Below, piece after piece: positions 35,509 through 46,442 of a stretch of DNA of 64,000 nucleotides. Source of the DNA: Mycobacterium sp. 1164985.4. GTDB taxonomy: Bacteria > Actinomycetota > Actinomycetes > Mycobacteriales > Mycobacteriaceae. Numbering within the stretch: position 1 is the first letter of the stretch; every line of letters begins with the position of its first letter. The position numbers and the translations under genes are program-made. The DNA lies in contig NZ_LZMD01000061.1 of the NCBI RefSeq assembly GCF_001668575.1, positions 1 to 64,000 of the forward strand. Reading direction: 5' to 3'. The notes under the pieces were generated by a model. It searched no databases and had not been told where the DNA came from. It worked only from the letters and a program-made list of their open reading frames with translations.

Positions 35509-36651
35509 TCAGCCCGTCGCGGCAGGGCCTGCGGGCACCACCACCAGATCGTGCGGCCGGTTGTTCACCGACTCGGCCCCGTCGGCGGTGACGATCACGA
35601 TGTCCTCGATCCGCGCGCCCCACTCGCCGGGAAAGTAGATCCCCGGCTCGACCGAGAACGCCATCCCCGCCTCGAGGGTCAGCGCGTTGCCGGCGACGAT
35701 GTAGGGCTCCTCGTGCACCGAGAGCCCGATACCGTGTCCGGTGCGGTGCACGAACGCGTCGGCCAGTCCCTCGGCGGCCAGCACGTCACGCGCGGCCGCG
35801 TCGACCTGTTCGGCGGTGACGCCCGGCTTCACGGCCTCGACCGCCGCACGCTGGGCGCGCTGCAGCACGGCGTACCGACGCGCGACGTCGGCGTCCGGTT
35901 CGCCGATGCTGTAGGTGCGGGTCGAATCGGAGTTGTAGCCGGGCTCGTAGGGTCCGCCGATGTCGACGACCACGATGTCGCCGGCGCGCAGTTCGCGGTC
36001 GGAGCACTCGTGGTGCGGGTCGGCACCGTGCGGTCCCGAGCCGACGATGATGAACGCGACCTCCGAATGTCCCTCGGCGACAATGGCTTCTGCGATATCG
36101 GCGGCGACGTCGGCTTCCGTCCGGCCGGGAGCCAGGAATTCGGGGACCCGCGCGTGGACCCGGTCGATCGCGGCCCCGGCCTTGCGCAGCGCGTCGATTT
36201 CGGCCGGATCCTTGATCATCCGCAGCCGGCGCAGCACGTCGGTGGCCAACACCGGTACGGCGCCGAGCACGTCGGCGAGCGGCAGCAGATGCAGGGCGGG
36301 CATCGAGTCCGTGACGGCGGTGGTCAGTGTCCCACCACCGAGCGCCTCGCCGACCAACGCGTAGGGGTCGTCACCGTCGACCCAGTCGCGCACCGTCAGC
36401 CCGAGTTCGGGGACCGCGGACTCCTTGAGCGCGGCCAATTCCAACCGGGGCACCACGACGGTCGGGTCGCCGTCGGCAGGCAGCACCAGGGCCGTGAGCC
36501 GCTCGAACGTCTGCGCCCGTGAACCGATCAGATAGCGCAGGTCGTAGCCCGGCGTGATGACCAGGCCCGCGAGACCTGCATCGGCGGCCGCCGAAGCGGC
36601 GGCCCGCAGCCGGGAGGCGTAGACATCGGTGCTGAATCGGTTGGCCGTCAT
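35509..36651 (-). CDS. pepE: M24 family Xaa-Pro dipeptidase PepE
   Basis: 380 residues, pita-bread metallopeptidase that removes residues before proline. The five metal ligands can be seen: Asp in VVVDIGG, Asp in NSDSTRTY, His in [15 protein letters not shown], Glu in [11 protein letters not shown] and Glu in RIEDIVIV. N-terminal creatinase-like domain (1 to about 130). No export signal, so cytosolic. ATG 36651 has TAGCCT seven bases upstream (leaderless). Position corresponds to Rv2089c. Confidence 0.92.
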   Translation of the reverse strand: MTANRFSTDVYASRLRAAASAAADAGLAGLVITPGYDLRYLIGSRAQTFERLTALVLPADGDPTVVVPRLELAALKESAVPELGLTVRDWVDGDDPYALVGEALGGGTLTTAVTDSMPALHLLPLADVLGAVPVLATDVLRRLRMIKDPAEIDALRKAGAAIDRVHARVPEFLAPGRTEADVAADIAEAIVAEGHSEVAFIIVGSGPHGADPHHECSDRELRAGDIVVVDIGGPYEPGYNSDSTRTYSIGEPDADVARRYAVLQRAQRAAVEAVKPGVTAEQVDAAARDVLAAEGLADAFVHRTGHGIGLSVHEEPYIVAGNALTLEAGMAFSVEPGIYFPGEWGARIEDIVIVTADGAESVNNRPHDLVVVPAGPAATG

Positions 36652-36658
36652 GGGATTC

Positions 36659-36664
36659 AGGCTA
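36659..36664 (-). promoter_or_regulatory. -10 element, pepE (leaderless)
   Basis: TAGCCT on the minus strand, seven bases before ATG 36651. Confidence 0.6.
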
Positions 36665-36706
36665 ATCCGCGCCCGAATAGGTGGCGAGCTCGCTCGACCT
36701 TCGCGC

Positions 36707-36712
36707 TACTGT
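36707..36712 (+). promoter_or_regulatory. -10 element, exonuclease gene (leaderless)
   Basis: TACTGT eight bases before GTG 36721 but only two before GTG 36715; this decides for 36721. Confidence 0.5.
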
Positions 36713-36720
36713 CAGTGACC

Positions 36721-37677
36721 GTGGCCGCTCCCCTCGTCCTGCTCGACGGCGCCAGCATGTGGTTTCGCTCCTACTTCGGGGTGCCCAACTCGATCACCGC
36801 GCCCGACGGCCGCCCCGTCAACGCGCTGCGCGGCTTCCTCGACGCCATGGCGACGGTGATCACCCGGGAGCGTCCCGGGCGGATGGTGGTGTGCCGCGAC
36901 GACGACTGGCGGCCGCAGTGGCGCGTCGACCTCATCCCGTCCTACAAGGCGCATCGCGTCCTCGAGGAGCACCCCGACGGCGAACCCGACGTCGAGGAGG
37001 TGCCCGACGAACTCACCCCGCAGGTCGACATGATCTTCGAGATCCTCGACGCGTTCGGCATCCCCACCGCCGGCGCCGCGGAGCACGAGGCCGACGACGT
37101 TCTCGGCACCCTGGCCGCGCGCGAGGAACGCGACCCCGTCGTCGTGGTCAGCGGCGATCGGGACCTGCTGCAGCTGGTGCGCGACGAGCCGGTGCCGGTG
37201 CGGGTGCTCTACCTGGGCAGCGGGCTGGCCAAGGCGACGAAGTGGGGTCCGGTGGAGGTGGCGGAGAAGTACGGGGTCCCGGTCGACCGGGCGGGCCCGG
37301 CCTACGCCGAGCTCGCCCTTTTGCGCGGTGATCCGAGCGACGGCCTACCCGGCGTGCCCGGCATCGGCGAGAAGACGGCGGCGACGCTGCTGGCCCAGCA
37401 CAAGTCGCTGGAGAACATCCTCGCCGCGGCCAACGACCCGAAGTCGAAAATGAGCAAGGCGTACCGGACCAAGCTGTTGAAGGCGGCCGACTACATCGAG
37501 GCGGCCGCCCCGGTGGTCAAGGTGGCCACCGACGCCGAACTGGACTGGTCGACGCCGAACGACACGCTGCCGCTGGCCGCCGAGCATCCACGCAAGGTGG
37601 TCAAGCTCGCCGAGACGTACGGCGTCACGTCCTCGATCGGACGGTTGCAGAAGGCCCTCGACGGGCTCGACGGCTAG
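36721..37677 (+). CDS. 5'-3' exonuclease (PolI N-terminal-like)
   Basis: 318 residues, a stand-alone PIN-like 5' nuclease like the N-terminal domain of DNA polymerase I and Flap endonuclease. Acidic metal ligands are in VLLDGAS, CRDDDW, EHEADDV and [10 protein letters not shown]. The helix-hairpin-helix clamp is [18 protein letters not shown]. It should trim RNA/DNA flaps in replication or repair. Start GTG 36721 from the -10 position. Corresponds to Rv2090, divergent from pepE. Confidence 0.9.
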   Translation: MAAPLVLLDGASMWFRSYFGVPNSITAPDGRPVNALRGFLDAMATVITRERPGRMVVCRDDDWRPQWRVDLIPSYKAHRVLEEHPDGEPDVEEVPDELTPQVDMIFEILDAFGIPTAGAAEHEADDVLGTLAAREERDPVVVVSGDRDLLQLVRDEPVPVRVLYLGSGLAKATKWGPVEVAEKYGVPVDRAGPAYAELALLRGDPSDGLPGVPGIGEKTAATLLAQHKSLENILAAANDPKSKMSKAYRTKLLKAADYIEAAAPVVKVATDAELDWSTPNDTLPLAAEHPRKVVKLAETYGVTSSIGRLQKALDGLDG

Positions 37678-37687
37678 CGGTTACCGC

Positions 37688-38482
37688 TTACTTGGGCCTG
37701 CCGACCTCGTAGGTGCCCTTGTCGTCCTGGAACGTGACCGTCACCTGGCGCTTGGTGCCGTCGATGCTGACCTCGCAGTCGAACGTGCCGCCCTTTTGAA
37801 CGGTCGGGTTCTGGCCGTCGTTGCACTTGACGTCCTTGACGTTCTTGGCGCCGTATCCGTTGGCCTCATCGGTGAGGATCTGTTGCACCCCGCTCTGCGC
37901 GGCGCCGATGTCGAGCTTGGTCGTGACGAAGAACCCGGGCTTCCAGAAGCCCAGCACCAGCACCACCGCGACGATGACCGCCGCCAGCAGGCCGATCACG
38001 CCGCCGATCACGGCCAGTGAGCGCTTGGAACCGTCCTCGGAGCCGGGTGTGCCGTACTGCGGGTACTGGCCGTACTGCCCCGGCTGCTGGCCGTACTGGC
38101 CGGCCTGCTGACCGAACTGGCCGGACTGATCGCCGTACTGGCCGGGCTGATAACCGGTCTGTCCGGGTTGCGCGTAGGGCTGGCCGTAGTGCGGCTGCGC
38201 GTACTGGCCGGGCTGCTGGAATGCGGGCTGGCCGTACTGCTCGCCACCCGGGTACTGCTGCGGGGGCTGATACGCCGGCTGCTGGTACTGCGGATACTGC
38301 TGAGCCTGCTGCGAGGGGTCGTAGGCGGGCGGCTGCCAATTCGGCGCCGCCTGGGTCGCGTCACCACCCTGCGGCTGCCACTGCTGGTTGGCCGATGGAT
38401 CGCTGGACGACTGGTCCGTAGGCTGGTCCGGCTGCTGGCCTGGCCACGACTGCGTCGGATCAGATCCTTGCGGTCCGCTCAT
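37688..38482 (-). CDS. DUF4333 membrane protein with Gln/Tyr-rich repeats
   Basis: 264 residues in three parts. Residues 1-150 are a disordered, nearly charge-free Q/P/Y/G stretch including five heptapeptide repeats of the form GQYGQQP (107-141). Residues 156-179 are a membrane helix. Residues about 185-264 form a DUF4333 domain with a cysteine pair (VKCNDGQ, FDCEVS) probably disulfide-bonded outside the cell. The topology puts the repeats in the cytoplasm. Corresponds to Rv2091c. Function unknown; the low-complexity tail may self-associate. Converges on the exonuclease gene and lies 60 bases past the helY stop region on the opposite side of its promoter. Confidence 0.85.
   Translation of the reverse strand: MSGPQGSDPTQSWPGQQPDQPTDQSSSDPSANQQWQPQGGDATQAAPNWQPPAYDPSQQAQQYPQYQQPAYQPPQQYPGGEQYGQPAFQQPGQYAQPHYGQPYAQPGQTGYQPGQYGDQSGQFGQQAGQYGQQPGQYGQYPQYGTPGSEDGSKRSLAVIGGVIGLLAAVIVAVVLVLGFWKPGFFVTTKLDIGAAQSGVQQILTDEANGYGAKNVKDVKCNDGQNPTVQKGGTFDCEVSIDGTKRQVTVTFQDDKGTYEVGRPK
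38060..38164 (-). repeat. 21-base tandem repeat in DUF4333 gene
   Basis: Five in-frame degenerate 21-base units encode [28 protein letters not shown] and GQYGQYP. Copy number could vary between strains without breaking the frame. Confidence 0.75.
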
Positions 38483-38542
38483 ATCACTCCTTGTTCACCC
38501 GCGGCCGAGCCGCGAATATCTGGGCGTCTTGCTCCCGACACA

Positions 38543-41311
38543 TTACCCCGCATCAACAGCGACGACGCCGCGTCGAACGTCGTTCATCGCGCGTTTCGCG
38601 GTGGCCCGCAACGCCGCGCTGGGTGCGGCGTTGCGCACCTGGTCGAGCAGGTCGAGCACCTGTCGGCACCACCGGACGAAATCACCCGCCGACAGCGGCG
38701 ATCCGCTGCCCGTGGCATCCGATGCGGCCAGGGCGCTGGTCAGGTCGCCGGTGGTGGCCCAGCGGAAAATCGCCGCGACGAATCCGTCGTCGGGTTCGCG
38801 GCTGCCCGTGATCCGGTGGCGTTGTTCATCGGCGCGCAGCTCGCTCCACAGCCGCCGCGTCTGGTTGAGCGCGCGGCGCAGCTTGCCGGTCGGGATGTCG
38901 AAGCCGTCGCGCCCGCCCGGCGTGTCGCCGCGTGCCTCGTAGAGCACCGCCGACACCACGCCCGACAGTTCGGCCGCGTCGAGCCCCTCCCAGATGCCGG
39001 TACGCAGGGCCTCCGCCACCAGCAGGTCGCTCTCGCTGTAGATCCGGGCCAGCAGGCGCCCGTCGTCGGTCACCTTCGGATCGTCGGCGGCCCCGGTGAT
39101 GAATCCCCGTTCGGTCAGCAGCGCCACGATCCGGTCGAACGTGCGCGCCAGCGAGTTCGTCGCGGCCGCCACCTTCTGCCGGATCTGCTCGTTGTCTTTC
39201 TCGATGCGCAGGTACCGCTCGGCCAGCCGTGCCTTCTCCTCGCGGTCGGGCCGGTGGTGCACCGGGTGGGCGCGCAATTGCTCCCTCAGAACGGCGAGTT
39301 CGGGGTCGATGTCGCGTTCGGGGTTCGCGGGGCCGCTGCGTTTGCCCTTCTTCGGAGGGACATCGAGGCGTTCGGCCGCGGAGTTCAGCGCCGACGCCAG
39401 GTCGCGCCGGGCGCGCGGGTTGCGGTGCTCGACGCGCTTGGGCAGCGGCATGGACCCCAGCGGGGCCGACGTGCCCGAGTAGTCGGCCGACGAGATCCGC
39501 CCGGCCCAGCGGTGTTCGGTCAGCACCAGCGGGCGGGGATCCTCGTCGTCGCGGGCCGGTTCGAGCACGACGGCCAATCCCCCGCGTCTGCCATGGGTGA
39601 TCGTGATGATGTCGCCGCGGCGCAGTGATGCCAACGCTTCGTTGGCGGCCCTGCGGCGCTGCAACCGCGACGCCCGCGACTGGGCGCGTTCGCGTTCGGA
39701 GATCTGCATCCGAAGCCGGACGTAGTCGAGGATCGCGTCATCGCCCAGTTCGGCGCTGATCTCTTCGAGCATCCGCTCGCCGCGCTCGATGCCGCGGCGC
39801 AGCCCGACCACCGACCGGTCGGCCTGATACTGCGCGAACGACGCCTCCAGCAGTTTGTGCGCCTGGGCCGGGCCCATCTGCCGGACGAGGTTGATCGTCA
39901 TGTTGTACGACGGCGCAAAGGAACTGCGCAGCGGGAACGTCCGGGTGGACGCCAGCCCCGCCACCTCGGCGGGTTCGACGTCGGGGGTCCACAGCACCAC
40001 CGCATGGCCCTCGACGTCGATGCCGCGACGGCCGGCGCGCCCGGTCAGCTGAGTGTACTCGCCGGGCGTCAACGGAACGTGTTGCTCGCCGTTGAACTTC
40101 ACCAACCGCTCCAGAACCACCGTGCGGGCGGGCATGTTGATGCCCAAAGCCAATGTCTCCGTAGCGAATACAGCCTTCACCAAACCCGCGGAGAACAGCT
40201 CCTCCACGGTGTGACGGAACACCGGCAGCATGCCTGCGTGGTGGGCGGCCAGGCCGCGCAGCAGCCCCTCACGCCATTCGTGGTAGTCCAGGACGATCAG
40301 GTCGGACTCGGGCAGATCGCCGCAGCGACGGTCAACGACCTCGGCGATGCGGGCCCGTTCCTCGTTGGTGGTCAGCCGCAGCGACGACCGCAGGCACTGC
40401 TTGACCGCCGCGTCGCAGCCCGCACGCGAGAAGATGAATGTGATTGCGGGCAGCAGCTCTTCGCGGTCCAGCGTGGCGATCACGTCCGGCCGCGACGGCG
40501 GGCGGTACATGGCCGGCCGGCCCCTGTTACGGCCCCGGCCCCGCGGCTGCCAGTCGGTGAGCCGGTCGGCTTCGCGCCGATGTGCGATGTGGCGCAACAA
40601 CTCCGGGTCGACCACCAGCTCCCGGTTCTGCCTCTTGGGAGCGCGGTCGGCGCGGGTGGCGCGGTAGTCGAACAGGTCGAACAGCCGCTTGCCGACCAGC
40701 ACGTGCTGCCACAGCGGAACCGGTCGGTGCTCGTCGACGATGACCGCGGTGTCCCCGCGCACGGTCTGGATCCAGCCGCCGAACTCCTCGGCGTTGCTCA
40801 CCGTCGCCGACAGGCTGACCAGCCGCACCTCGTCGGGCAGGTGCAGGATGACCTCTTCCCACACCGCGCCGCGCATCCGGTCGGCCAGGAAGTGCACTTC
40901 GTCCATGACGACATACGAAAGCCCGTGCAGTGAGGACGAATTCGCGTAGAGCATGTTGCGGAGCACCTCGGTGGTCATCACGACCACATCGGCGTCGCCG
41001 TTGATCGACTGGTCCCCCGTCAGCAAGCCGATTTTCTCCGGGCCGTACCGGCGCACCAGATCGGTGTGCTTCTGGTTGCTCAACGCCTTGATCGGCGTGG
41101 TGTAGAAGCATTTACCACCCGCCGCCAGCGCGAGATGCACCGCGAACTCCCCCACGACGGTCTTGCCGGCGCCGGTCGGCGCGCACACCAGCACCCCATG
41201 CCCATTCTCGAGTGCCTCGCAGGAGCGGCGTTGGAAGTCGTCGAGCGTGAACGACAACTGCTCGGTGAAACGGGCCAGTTCGCAGCCCGATTCACTAGGT
41301 GGCATCGTCAT
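38543..41311 (-). CDS. helY: Ski2-like DEVH-box RNA helicase HelY
   Basis: 922 residues. Walker A APTGAGKT at 44-51, DEVH at 137-140, SATVSN motif III and the [10 protein letters not shown] motif VI define a superfamily 2 helicase; the C-terminal half ([17 protein letters not shown] and the final helical domain) resembles the DSHCT domain of Mtr4/Ski2. Probably RNA processing or decay. ATG 41311 or 41305 overlap the tatC stop (41295), so it is in the tatA-tatC-helY transcript. Corresponds to Rv2092c. Confidence 0.93.
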   Translation of the reverse strand: MTMPPSESGCELARFTEQLSFTLDDFQRRSCEALENGHGVLVCAPTGAGKTVVGEFAVHLALAAGGKCFYTTPIKALSNQKHTDLVRRYGPEKIGLLTGDQSINGDADVVVMTTEVLRNMLYANSSSLHGLSYVVMDEVHFLADRMRGAVWEEVILHLPDEVRLVSLSATVSNAEEFGGWIQTVRGDTAVIVDEHRPVPLWQHVLVGKRLFDLFDYRATRADRAPKRQNRELVVDPELLRHIAHRREADRLTDWQPRGRGRNRGRPAMYRPPSRPDVIATLDREELLPAITFIFSRAGCDAAVKQCLRSSLRLTTNEERARIAEVVDRRCGDLPESDLIVLDYHEWREGLLRGLAAHHAGMLPVFRHTVEELFSAGLVKAVFATETLALGINMPARTVVLERLVKFNGEQHVPLTPGEYTQLTGRAGRRGIDVEGHAVVLWTPDVEPAEVAGLASTRTFPLRSSFAPSYNMTINLVRQMGPAQAHKLLEASFAQYQADRSVVGLRRGIERGERMLEEISAELGDDAILDYVRLRMQISERERAQSRASRLQRRRAANEALASLRRGDIITITHGRRGGLAVVLEPARDDEDPRPLVLTEHRWAGRISSADYSGTSAPLGSMPLPKRVEHRNPRARRDLASALNSAAERLDVPPKKGKRSGPANPERDIDPELAVLREQLRAHPVHHRPDREEKARLAERYLRIEKDNEQIRQKVAAATNSLARTFDRIVALLTERGFITGAADDPKVTDDGRLLARIYSESDLLVAEALRTGIWEGLDAAELSGVVSAVLYEARGDTPGGRDGFDIPTGKLRRALNQTRRLWSELRADEQRHRITGSREPDDGFVAAIFRWATTGDLTSALAASDATGSGSPLSAGDFVRWCRQVLDLLDQVRNAAPSAALRATAKRAMNDVRRGVVAVDAG

Positions 41312-42245
41312 CGATCACATGCCGCGCGGACGTCGGCACGGTGCTGGAGGCGTCGACGGGTTCGACCGGTCCGATAGGCGCCGCCGCGTCGTCGGGAATG
41401 TCCTCGAGCGCGGCGCGTTTGGCCTTGCGCCGGTCGTGCAGCCGCGCGAGTTGGATTGCGAACTCCAGGAGCACAGTCAGGGCGGCCGCGAGCGCCAGCA
41501 TCGAGAACGGGTCCGAGCCGGGGGTGAACAGCGCAGCGAACACGAACATCGCGAAGATCAGGCCGCGGCGCCACGCCTTGAGCCGCTCGTAGGTCAGCAC
41601 GCCGACCGCGTTGAGCATCACGATCACCAGCGGGAACTCGAAGCTGAAGCCGAACACGAGCAGCAGGTTGATCAGGAAGCCGAAGTACTGGTCGCCGGAC
41701 AGCGCGGTGATCTGCACGTCGCTGCCGACAGTGAGCAGGAAGCCCAGCGCGGTGGCCAGCACCAGGTAGGCCAGCACCGCGCCCGCGACGAACAGTCCCG
41801 CGCCGACGGTGACGAACGCGATCGCGAACCGGCGCTCCTTCTTGTACAGCCCCGGGGTGATGAACGCCCAGATCTGGTAGAGCCACACCGGACAGGCCAG
41901 CACGATGCCCGCCGTCAGCGCGACCTTCAACCGCAGCATGAACTGGTCGAACGGGGCGGTGGCGAGCAGTCGGCACTCGTCGCCGGGCGCGATGGTCGCC
42001 CGCGACGACGGGGGTAGGGCGCAGTACGGGCCGCGGAGCCAGTCGCCGAGGCTGGGCAGCCCGAAGACACCGTGGGTGTACCAGAGGAAGCCCAAAATGG
42101 TGGTCAGGACGACCGCGGCCGCCGAGATCAGGAGTCGGGTGCGTAGTTCGTGCAGGTGCTCGACCAGCGACATCGTGCCATCGGGGTTGACCCGCGAGCG
42201 GCGCCGACGAGGATCGAGTTTTCGGAAGAGTCCTGGGGTCTGCAC
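41295..42245 (-). CDS. tatC: Sec-independent translocase TatC
   Basis: 316 residues, six membrane helices, the receptor for twin-arginine signal peptides. [13 protein letters not shown] in the cytoplasmic N-terminus and [14 protein letters not shown] are family hallmarks; the C-terminal tail of about 50 residues is charged. GTG 42245. It follows tatA by 51 bases and overlaps helY. Confidence 0.96.
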   Translation of the reverse strand: MQTPGLFRKLDPRRRRSRVNPDGTMSLVEHLHELRTRLLISAAAVVLTTILGFLWYTHGVFGLPSLGDWLRGPYCALPPSSRATIAPGDECRLLATAPFDQFMLRLKVALTAGIVLACPVWLYQIWAFITPGLYKKERRFAIAFVTVGAGLFVAGAVLAYLVLATALGFLLTVGSDVQITALSGDQYFGFLINLLLVFGFSFEFPLVIVMLNAVGVLTYERLKAWRRGLIFAMFVFAALFTPGSDPFSMLALAAALTVLLEFAIQLARLHDRRKAKRAALEDIPDDAAAPIGPVEPVDASSTVPTSARHVIDDDAT

Positions 42246-42296
42246 GGCATGCCTACTGACGCGGCAGCGGAGCCGCGGTTAGTCGATTCTCGACGG

Positions 42297-42557
42297 TCAG
42301 GCCGGACGTTTGTCCGAGGGCTGCTCGGTCGTTGGAGCCGTTGCGTTGTCCGAGGCGTGGTCGACCCGCTCGGAGGCGATCGGAGTCGCCGACGGCGTTT
42401 CCGCCTTGGAATCGGACTGCATCTCTTTGATCTCCGATTTGAAGATCCGCATCGACTTGCCGAGCGAGCGCGCCGCGTCCGGGAGCTTCTTGGCACCGAA
42501 GAGCAGCACGAATACAGCGATAACGATCACCCAGTGCCAGGGTTGTAGACCGCCCAT
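42297..42557 (-). CDS. tatA: Tat translocase subunit TatA
   Basis: 86 residues: one N-terminal membrane helix ([15 protein letters not shown]), the hinge and amphipathic helix ([25 protein letters not shown]), then a disordered acidic tail. It forms the pore ring with TatC. ATG 42557 is fixed by the strong GGAGGTGA at 42563-42570. Confidence 0.96.
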   Translation of the reverse strand: MGGLQPWHWVIVIAVFVLLFGAKKLPDAARSLGKSMRIFKSEIKEMQSDSKAETPSATPIASERVDHASDNATAPTTEQPSDKRPA

Positions 42558-42592
42558 TTAGGTCACCTCCAGACGTCCGGGCCAGTCTACCG

Positions 42593-43552
42593 TCACTCGG
42601 TCTTTTCGCCGTAGGCGCGCAACGCGGCGAGCGCCGACTCGCGAACCCGATCGGCGAGGTCGGCGGGTTCGAGCACTCGCACGGCGGAGCCGAACCCGAG
42701 CACGAACCGGGCCATCCAGTCGTCGGAGGCGTAGGTCATCGCGGCTTCCCAACCCCCGTCCGGCAACTCGCGGCTCACCCGCAGCGGGTAGTAGTCGAAC
42801 ATCCACGCCGCCGAACGGTCGATCAGCAGCGTCGCCGACGGCAGCGCCGGGTCCGCGTCGAACAGCGAGGTGTCCGGTTCGGCCTGCACAGCCGGTGGCG
42901 GCGGCGACGCGGCCTCGTCGAGCACCTGCGCGTCGACAATGCGGTCGAACCGGAACAGCCGCACTCCCTCGGCGGTTCGGCACCACGCCTCCAAGTAGCT
43001 GTGGTCACCGACCAGCACGACGCGGATCGGGTCGACGATGCGGCTGGTCAACATGTCGTGCGAAGCCGAGTAGTACTCGATCGACAACGCCCGCCCGTCG
43101 CGGACGGCCGCTCGCACCGCCGCGGCCGCCTCACTCTCGATCGGGGCCGGTTCTTCGACCGCCGCGCCGTCGCTGCCGACGGTGCCCGCGGCGTTCTCGA
43201 TCTTGGCGATCGCACTACGCGCCGCTTCGGGATCCACCATGCCCGGCACGTCGGCCAGCGCGCGCAGTGCCACCAGTACGCCGGTCGCCTCCGGCGACGT
43301 CAGGCGCAGCGGGTGGTCGATGCCCGCGGTGAACGTGACTTCGATTGTGTCGCCGGAGAATTCGAAGTCGATCAAATCGCCGGGCCCGTAGCCGGGCAGC
43401 CCGCACATCCACAGTTGGTTGAGGTCCTCGCGCAGCTGCTTGACGCTGACGCCGAGATCCGAGGCCGCTTCGGCGTAGGTGATCTTCGGGTTGGCCTGGA
43501 AGTACGGCACCATGTTGAGCAACCGGACCAGCCGGGTCGACACGGCCGTCAT
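42593..43552 (-). CDS. pafC: WYL transcription regulator PafC
   Basis: 319 residues: N-terminal winged helix (TRLVRLLNMVPYFQANPKITYAEAA), WYL domain (ALSIEYYSASHD...RVVLVGDHSYLEAWC) and a C-terminal WCX domain. With PafB it forms the activator of the mycobacterial DNA-damage response, induced through single-stranded DNA. ATG 43552 is chosen because the fold begins there. pafB ends 31 bases upstream. Confidence 0.94.
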   Translation of the reverse strand: MTAVSTRLVRLLNMVPYFQANPKITYAEAASDLGVSVKQLREDLNQLWMCGLPGYGPGDLIDFEFSGDTIEVTFTAGIDHPLRLTSPEATGVLVALRALADVPGMVDPEAARSAIAKIENAAGTVGSDGAAVEEPAPIESEAAAAVRAAVRDGRALSIEYYSASHDMLTSRIVDPIRVVLVGDHSYLEAWCRTAEGVRLFRFDRIVDAQVLDEAASPPPPAVQAEPDTSLFDADPALPSATLLIDRSAAWMFDYYPLRVSRELPDGGWEAAMTYASDDWMARFVLGFGSAVRVLEPADLADRVRESALAALRAYGEKTE

Positions 43553-43583
43553 GCGCGATCCGCCTTCGCTACTCGCTTGCAAG

Positions 43584-44579
43584 TCACCTCTGCTCCGCCT
43601 TCGCCTGCGCCCGCAGCCTGGCCAGTACGTCCTCCCGCAGCGACTCCGGTTCGAGCGCGACGGCATCCGGGCCGTAGCTCGCGACCTCGCGGGCCAGCCG
43701 GTCGAACATCCCGACGTCGATGGTGATCACCTCGCCCGCGCGGCCGTTGAGCGTTTCCGGGGTCGTCGTCGCGGCCCGTCGCCGCAGCGCGGTGCCGCGC
43801 CCCTCGGCGATCCACACGCGGGCCTGACCACCGGAGGGCCACTCGCTCACGGCGCGTTCGACGATCTCGCGCAGGTCGACGTCGCGCGGCCGCTTGACCG
43901 CGCCCGGCGGCCCGACCGTCACCACCTCGGCGCCGATGCGGGAGAGCCGGAACGTGCGGGTGGCATCGCGGTCGCGGTCGTGCCCCACCAGGTACCAGCG
44001 ACCGCGGTGGGTGATGACGCCCCAGGGCTCCACTGTGCGGGTGGTGTATGGGTCACTGCGCGACGGCCGGTGCGGGAACTGCACCGCCTGTCCGGAGTCG
44101 ATGGCGGACAACAGGATTCCCAGCACCTCTTCCGAACCGCGCAGGCCGGGCAGCGCCGCGGTCGACGTGATCGCCGGAGCGGCCTCCACCGCGTCGATGT
44201 CGATGCCCGCCGCGCGCAGCTTCAGCAGTGCGCCCTGGGTGGCGGTGATGAGCTCCGGCGACTCCCACAGCTGGGTGGCGACCGCGACAGCGGCGGCCTC
44301 GTCAGGGGTCAGCTCGACCGCGGGCAGCGCATAGGCGTCGCGGTTGATCCGGTAGCCCTCGGTCGGATCGAACTGCGAAACCCGCCCGGTCTCCAGCGGT
44401 ATGCCCAGGTCGCGCAGCTCGTTCTTGTCGCGCTCGAACATGCGAGAGAAGGCCTCGTCGCTGGCGCTGTCCGAGTAGCCGGAAACCGTCTGCCGGATCC
44501 GCTCGGCGGTGATGAAATTCCGTGTCGACAGCAGCGCGATCACGAGGTTCATCAACCGCTCGACTTTGGAGATCGCCAC
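43584..44579 (-). CDS. pafB: WYL transcription regulator PafB
   Basis: 331 residues with the same helix-turn-helix/WYL/WCX order as PafC (SKVERLMNLVIALLSTRNFITAERIR; GVITHRGRWYLVGHDRDRDATRTFRLSRI). It begins 64 bases after the pafA stop, so the pafABC arrangement is that of other mycobacteria. The WYL fold is thought to bind the nucleic-acid signal. Confidence 0.94.
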   Translation of the reverse strand: MAISKVERLMNLVIALLSTRNFITAERIRQTVSGYSDSASDEAFSRMFERDKNELRDLGIPLETGRVSQFDPTEGYRINRDAYALPAVELTPDEAAAVAVATQLWESPELITATQGALLKLRAAGIDIDAVEAAPAITSTAALPGLRGSEEVLGILLSAIDSGQAVQFPHRPSRSDPYTTRTVEPWGVITHRGRWYLVGHDRDRDATRTFRLSRIGAEVVTVGPPGAVKRPRDVDLREIVERAVSEWPSGGQARVWIAEGRGTALRRRAATTTPETLNGRAGEVITIDVGMFDRLAREVASYGPDAVALEPESLREDVLARLRAQAKAEQR

Positions 44580-44643
44580 TCGACCCAGCTTAGGGCGTCC
44601 CGCCGGTCGGCCGAGCGCTCAGCCTGCGCGCCGCGCCGGGGAG

Positions 44644-46002
44644 TTACATCGAGGCGATCAGCCGCTTCACCCGCTCGTCGACCGATCGGAACGGGTCCTT
44701 GCACAGCACCGTGCGCTGCGCCTGATCGTTGAGCTTGAGGTGCACCCAGTCGACGGTGAAGTCCCGGCCGGCCTCCTGCGCGGCGCTGATGAACTCCCCG
44801 CGCAGCTTGGCCCGGGTGGTCTGCGGCGGGGTGTTGACGGCCGCCTCGATGTCCTCGTCGGTGGTGATCCGCGTGGCCAGGCCTTTGCGTTGCAGCAGAT
44901 CGAACACGCCGCGGCCGCGCTTGATGTCGTGATACGCCAGGTCGAGCTGGCTGATCTTCGGATCGGACAGCTCCATGTTGTAGCGGTCCTGATAGCGCTG
45001 GAACAGCTTGCGCTTGATGACCCAGTCGATCTCGGTGTCGACCTTCGCGAAGTCCTGGCTCTCCACGGCGTCGAGCTGGCGACCCCACAGGTCGACGACC
45101 TGCTGGATCTGCGTGTTGGGCTCGCGGCTCTGCAGGTATTCGACGGCGCGGGAGTAGTACTCGCGCTGGATGTCGAGCGCGCTGGCCTGCCTGCCGCCGG
45201 CGAGGCGGACCGGCCGGCGGCCGGTCAGATCGTGGCTGACCTCGCGGATCGCGCGGATCGGGTTGTCCAACGAGAAGTCGCGGAACGCGACCCCGGCCTC
45301 GATCATCTCGAGCACCAGCGATGCGGTGCCGACCTTGAGCATCGTCGTGGCCTCGCACATGTTCGAGTCGCCGACGATGACGTGCAGCCTGCGGTACTTC
45401 TCCGCGTCGGCGTGCGGCTCGTCGCGGGTGTTGATGATGGGGCGCGAGCGGGTGGTCGCCGAGGAGACGCCCTCCCAGATGTGCTCGGCACGCTGGCTCA
45501 GGCAGAATGTCGCGGCCTTCGGGGTCTGCAGCACCTTGCCCGCACCGCAAATCAGCTGGCGTGTGACGAGGAACGGCAGCAGCACGTCGGAGATCCGCGA
45601 GAACTCACCGGCCCGCACGATCAGGTAGTTCTCGTGGCAGCCGTAGGAGTTGCCCGCCGAGTCGGTGTTGTTCTTGAACAGGTAGATGTCCCCGCCGATG
45701 CCCTCGTCGGCCAGCCGCTGTTCGGCGTCGATCAGCAGGTCCTCGAGCACCCGCTCACCCGCGCGGTCATGCGTGACCAACTGCGTCAGGCTGTCGCACT
45801 CGGCGGTGGCGTACTCGGGGTGACTGCCCACGTCGAGGTAGAGCCGGGCGCCGTTTCGGAGGAAGACGTTCGAACTGCGGCCCCACGACACGACTCGCCG
45901 GAAGAGGTATCGAGCCACCTCGTCAGGGCTGAGCCGACGGTGGCCGTGGAACGTGCAGGTGACACCGAATTCGGTCTCGATGCCCATGATTCGTCGCTGC
46001 AC
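44644..46002 (-). CDS. pafA: Pup-protein ligase PafA
   Basis: 452 residues, glutamine-synthetase-like ligase that joins the C-terminal Glu of Pup to substrate lysines using ATP. Catalytic Asp57 is in [14 protein letters not shown]. The protein starts with [14 protein letters not shown]; the GTG at 46002 gives the normal family length, and the -10 TAGTCT seven bases upstream supports a leaderless start there, so upstream in-frame codons are not used. Confidence 0.96.
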   Translation of the reverse strand: MQRRIMGIETEFGVTCTFHGHRRLSPDEVARYLFRRVVSWGRSSNVFLRNGARLYLDVGSHPEYATAECDSLTQLVTHDRAGERVLEDLLIDAEQRLADEGIGGDIYLFKNNTDSAGNSYGCHENYLIVRAGEFSRISDVLLPFLVTRQLICGAGKVLQTPKAATFCLSQRAEHIWEGVSSATTRSRPIINTRDEPHADAEKYRRLHVIVGDSNMCEATTMLKVGTASLVLEMIEAGVAFRDFSLDNPIRAIREVSHDLTGRRPVRLAGGRQASALDIQREYYSRAVEYLQSREPNTQIQQVVDLWGRQLDAVESQDFAKVDTEIDWVIKRKLFQRYQDRYNMELSDPKISQLDLAYHDIKRGRGVFDLLQRKGLATRITTDEDIEAAVNTPPQTTRAKLRGEFISAAQEAGRDFTVDWVHLKLNDQAQRTVLCKDPFRSVDERVKRLIASM

Positions 46003-46009
46003 CTCATCG

Positions 46010-46015
46010 AGACTA
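46010..46015 (-). promoter_or_regulatory. -10 element, pafA (leaderless)
   Basis: TAGTCT on the minus strand, seven bases before the GTG 46002. Confidence 0.6.
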
Positions 46016-46166
46016 CTTGTTGCTCGCCGGTCACGGAGTGCAAGCCGCGCCGAAGAAGGCGGCGGACCTTCGGTTGACATCCTCGCGGCGGTCCGTAAGG
46101 GCCGCGCCCGTCCCCGGCCTGTGGATAACTTCAGCAGCGCGCCCGCCGAGTCTGTCAGCATGAGCC

Positions 46167-46442
46167 ATGGGGGAAATCGTTGAACTCGACGTGTCGCAAC
46201 TGCGCACCGTCGCCGACCGGGTCATGACCGCCGCCGATCGGATCGCCGAGATGCGTTGGCCCGAATTGAATCCGGACGACCTTCGCGGCACGGCCGTCGC
46301 CGGCGTCGTCGAACCGGCGCCCGTCGCGCCCGGCCTCGCCGAGGTCGTCGCCACCATGCGCGGTTGGGCGCTCGCGGCCCGGATCTCCGCGGACGCGTTC
46401 GAACGCGCCGAACAACGCACCGGCGACCGCATCGGACGGTGA
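46167..46442 (+). CDS. EspC-like type VII secretion target protein
   Basis: 91 residues, helical hairpin with no signal peptide ([21 protein letters not shown]...[28 protein letters not shown]), the size and pattern of ESX-1-associated EspC-like proteins (PF10824 type). A WPEL turn replaces WxG. Its TGA overlaps the GTG of the downstream WxG/DUF1023 protein, so they are likely secreted or folded as a pair. Divergent from pafA with 164 bases between the starts. The assignment is by pattern, not by a strong motif. Confidence 0.65.
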   Translation: MGEIVELDVSQLRTVADRVMTAADRIAEMRWPELNPDDLRGTAVAGVVEPAPVAPGLAEVVATMRGWALAARISADAFERAEQRTGDRIGR

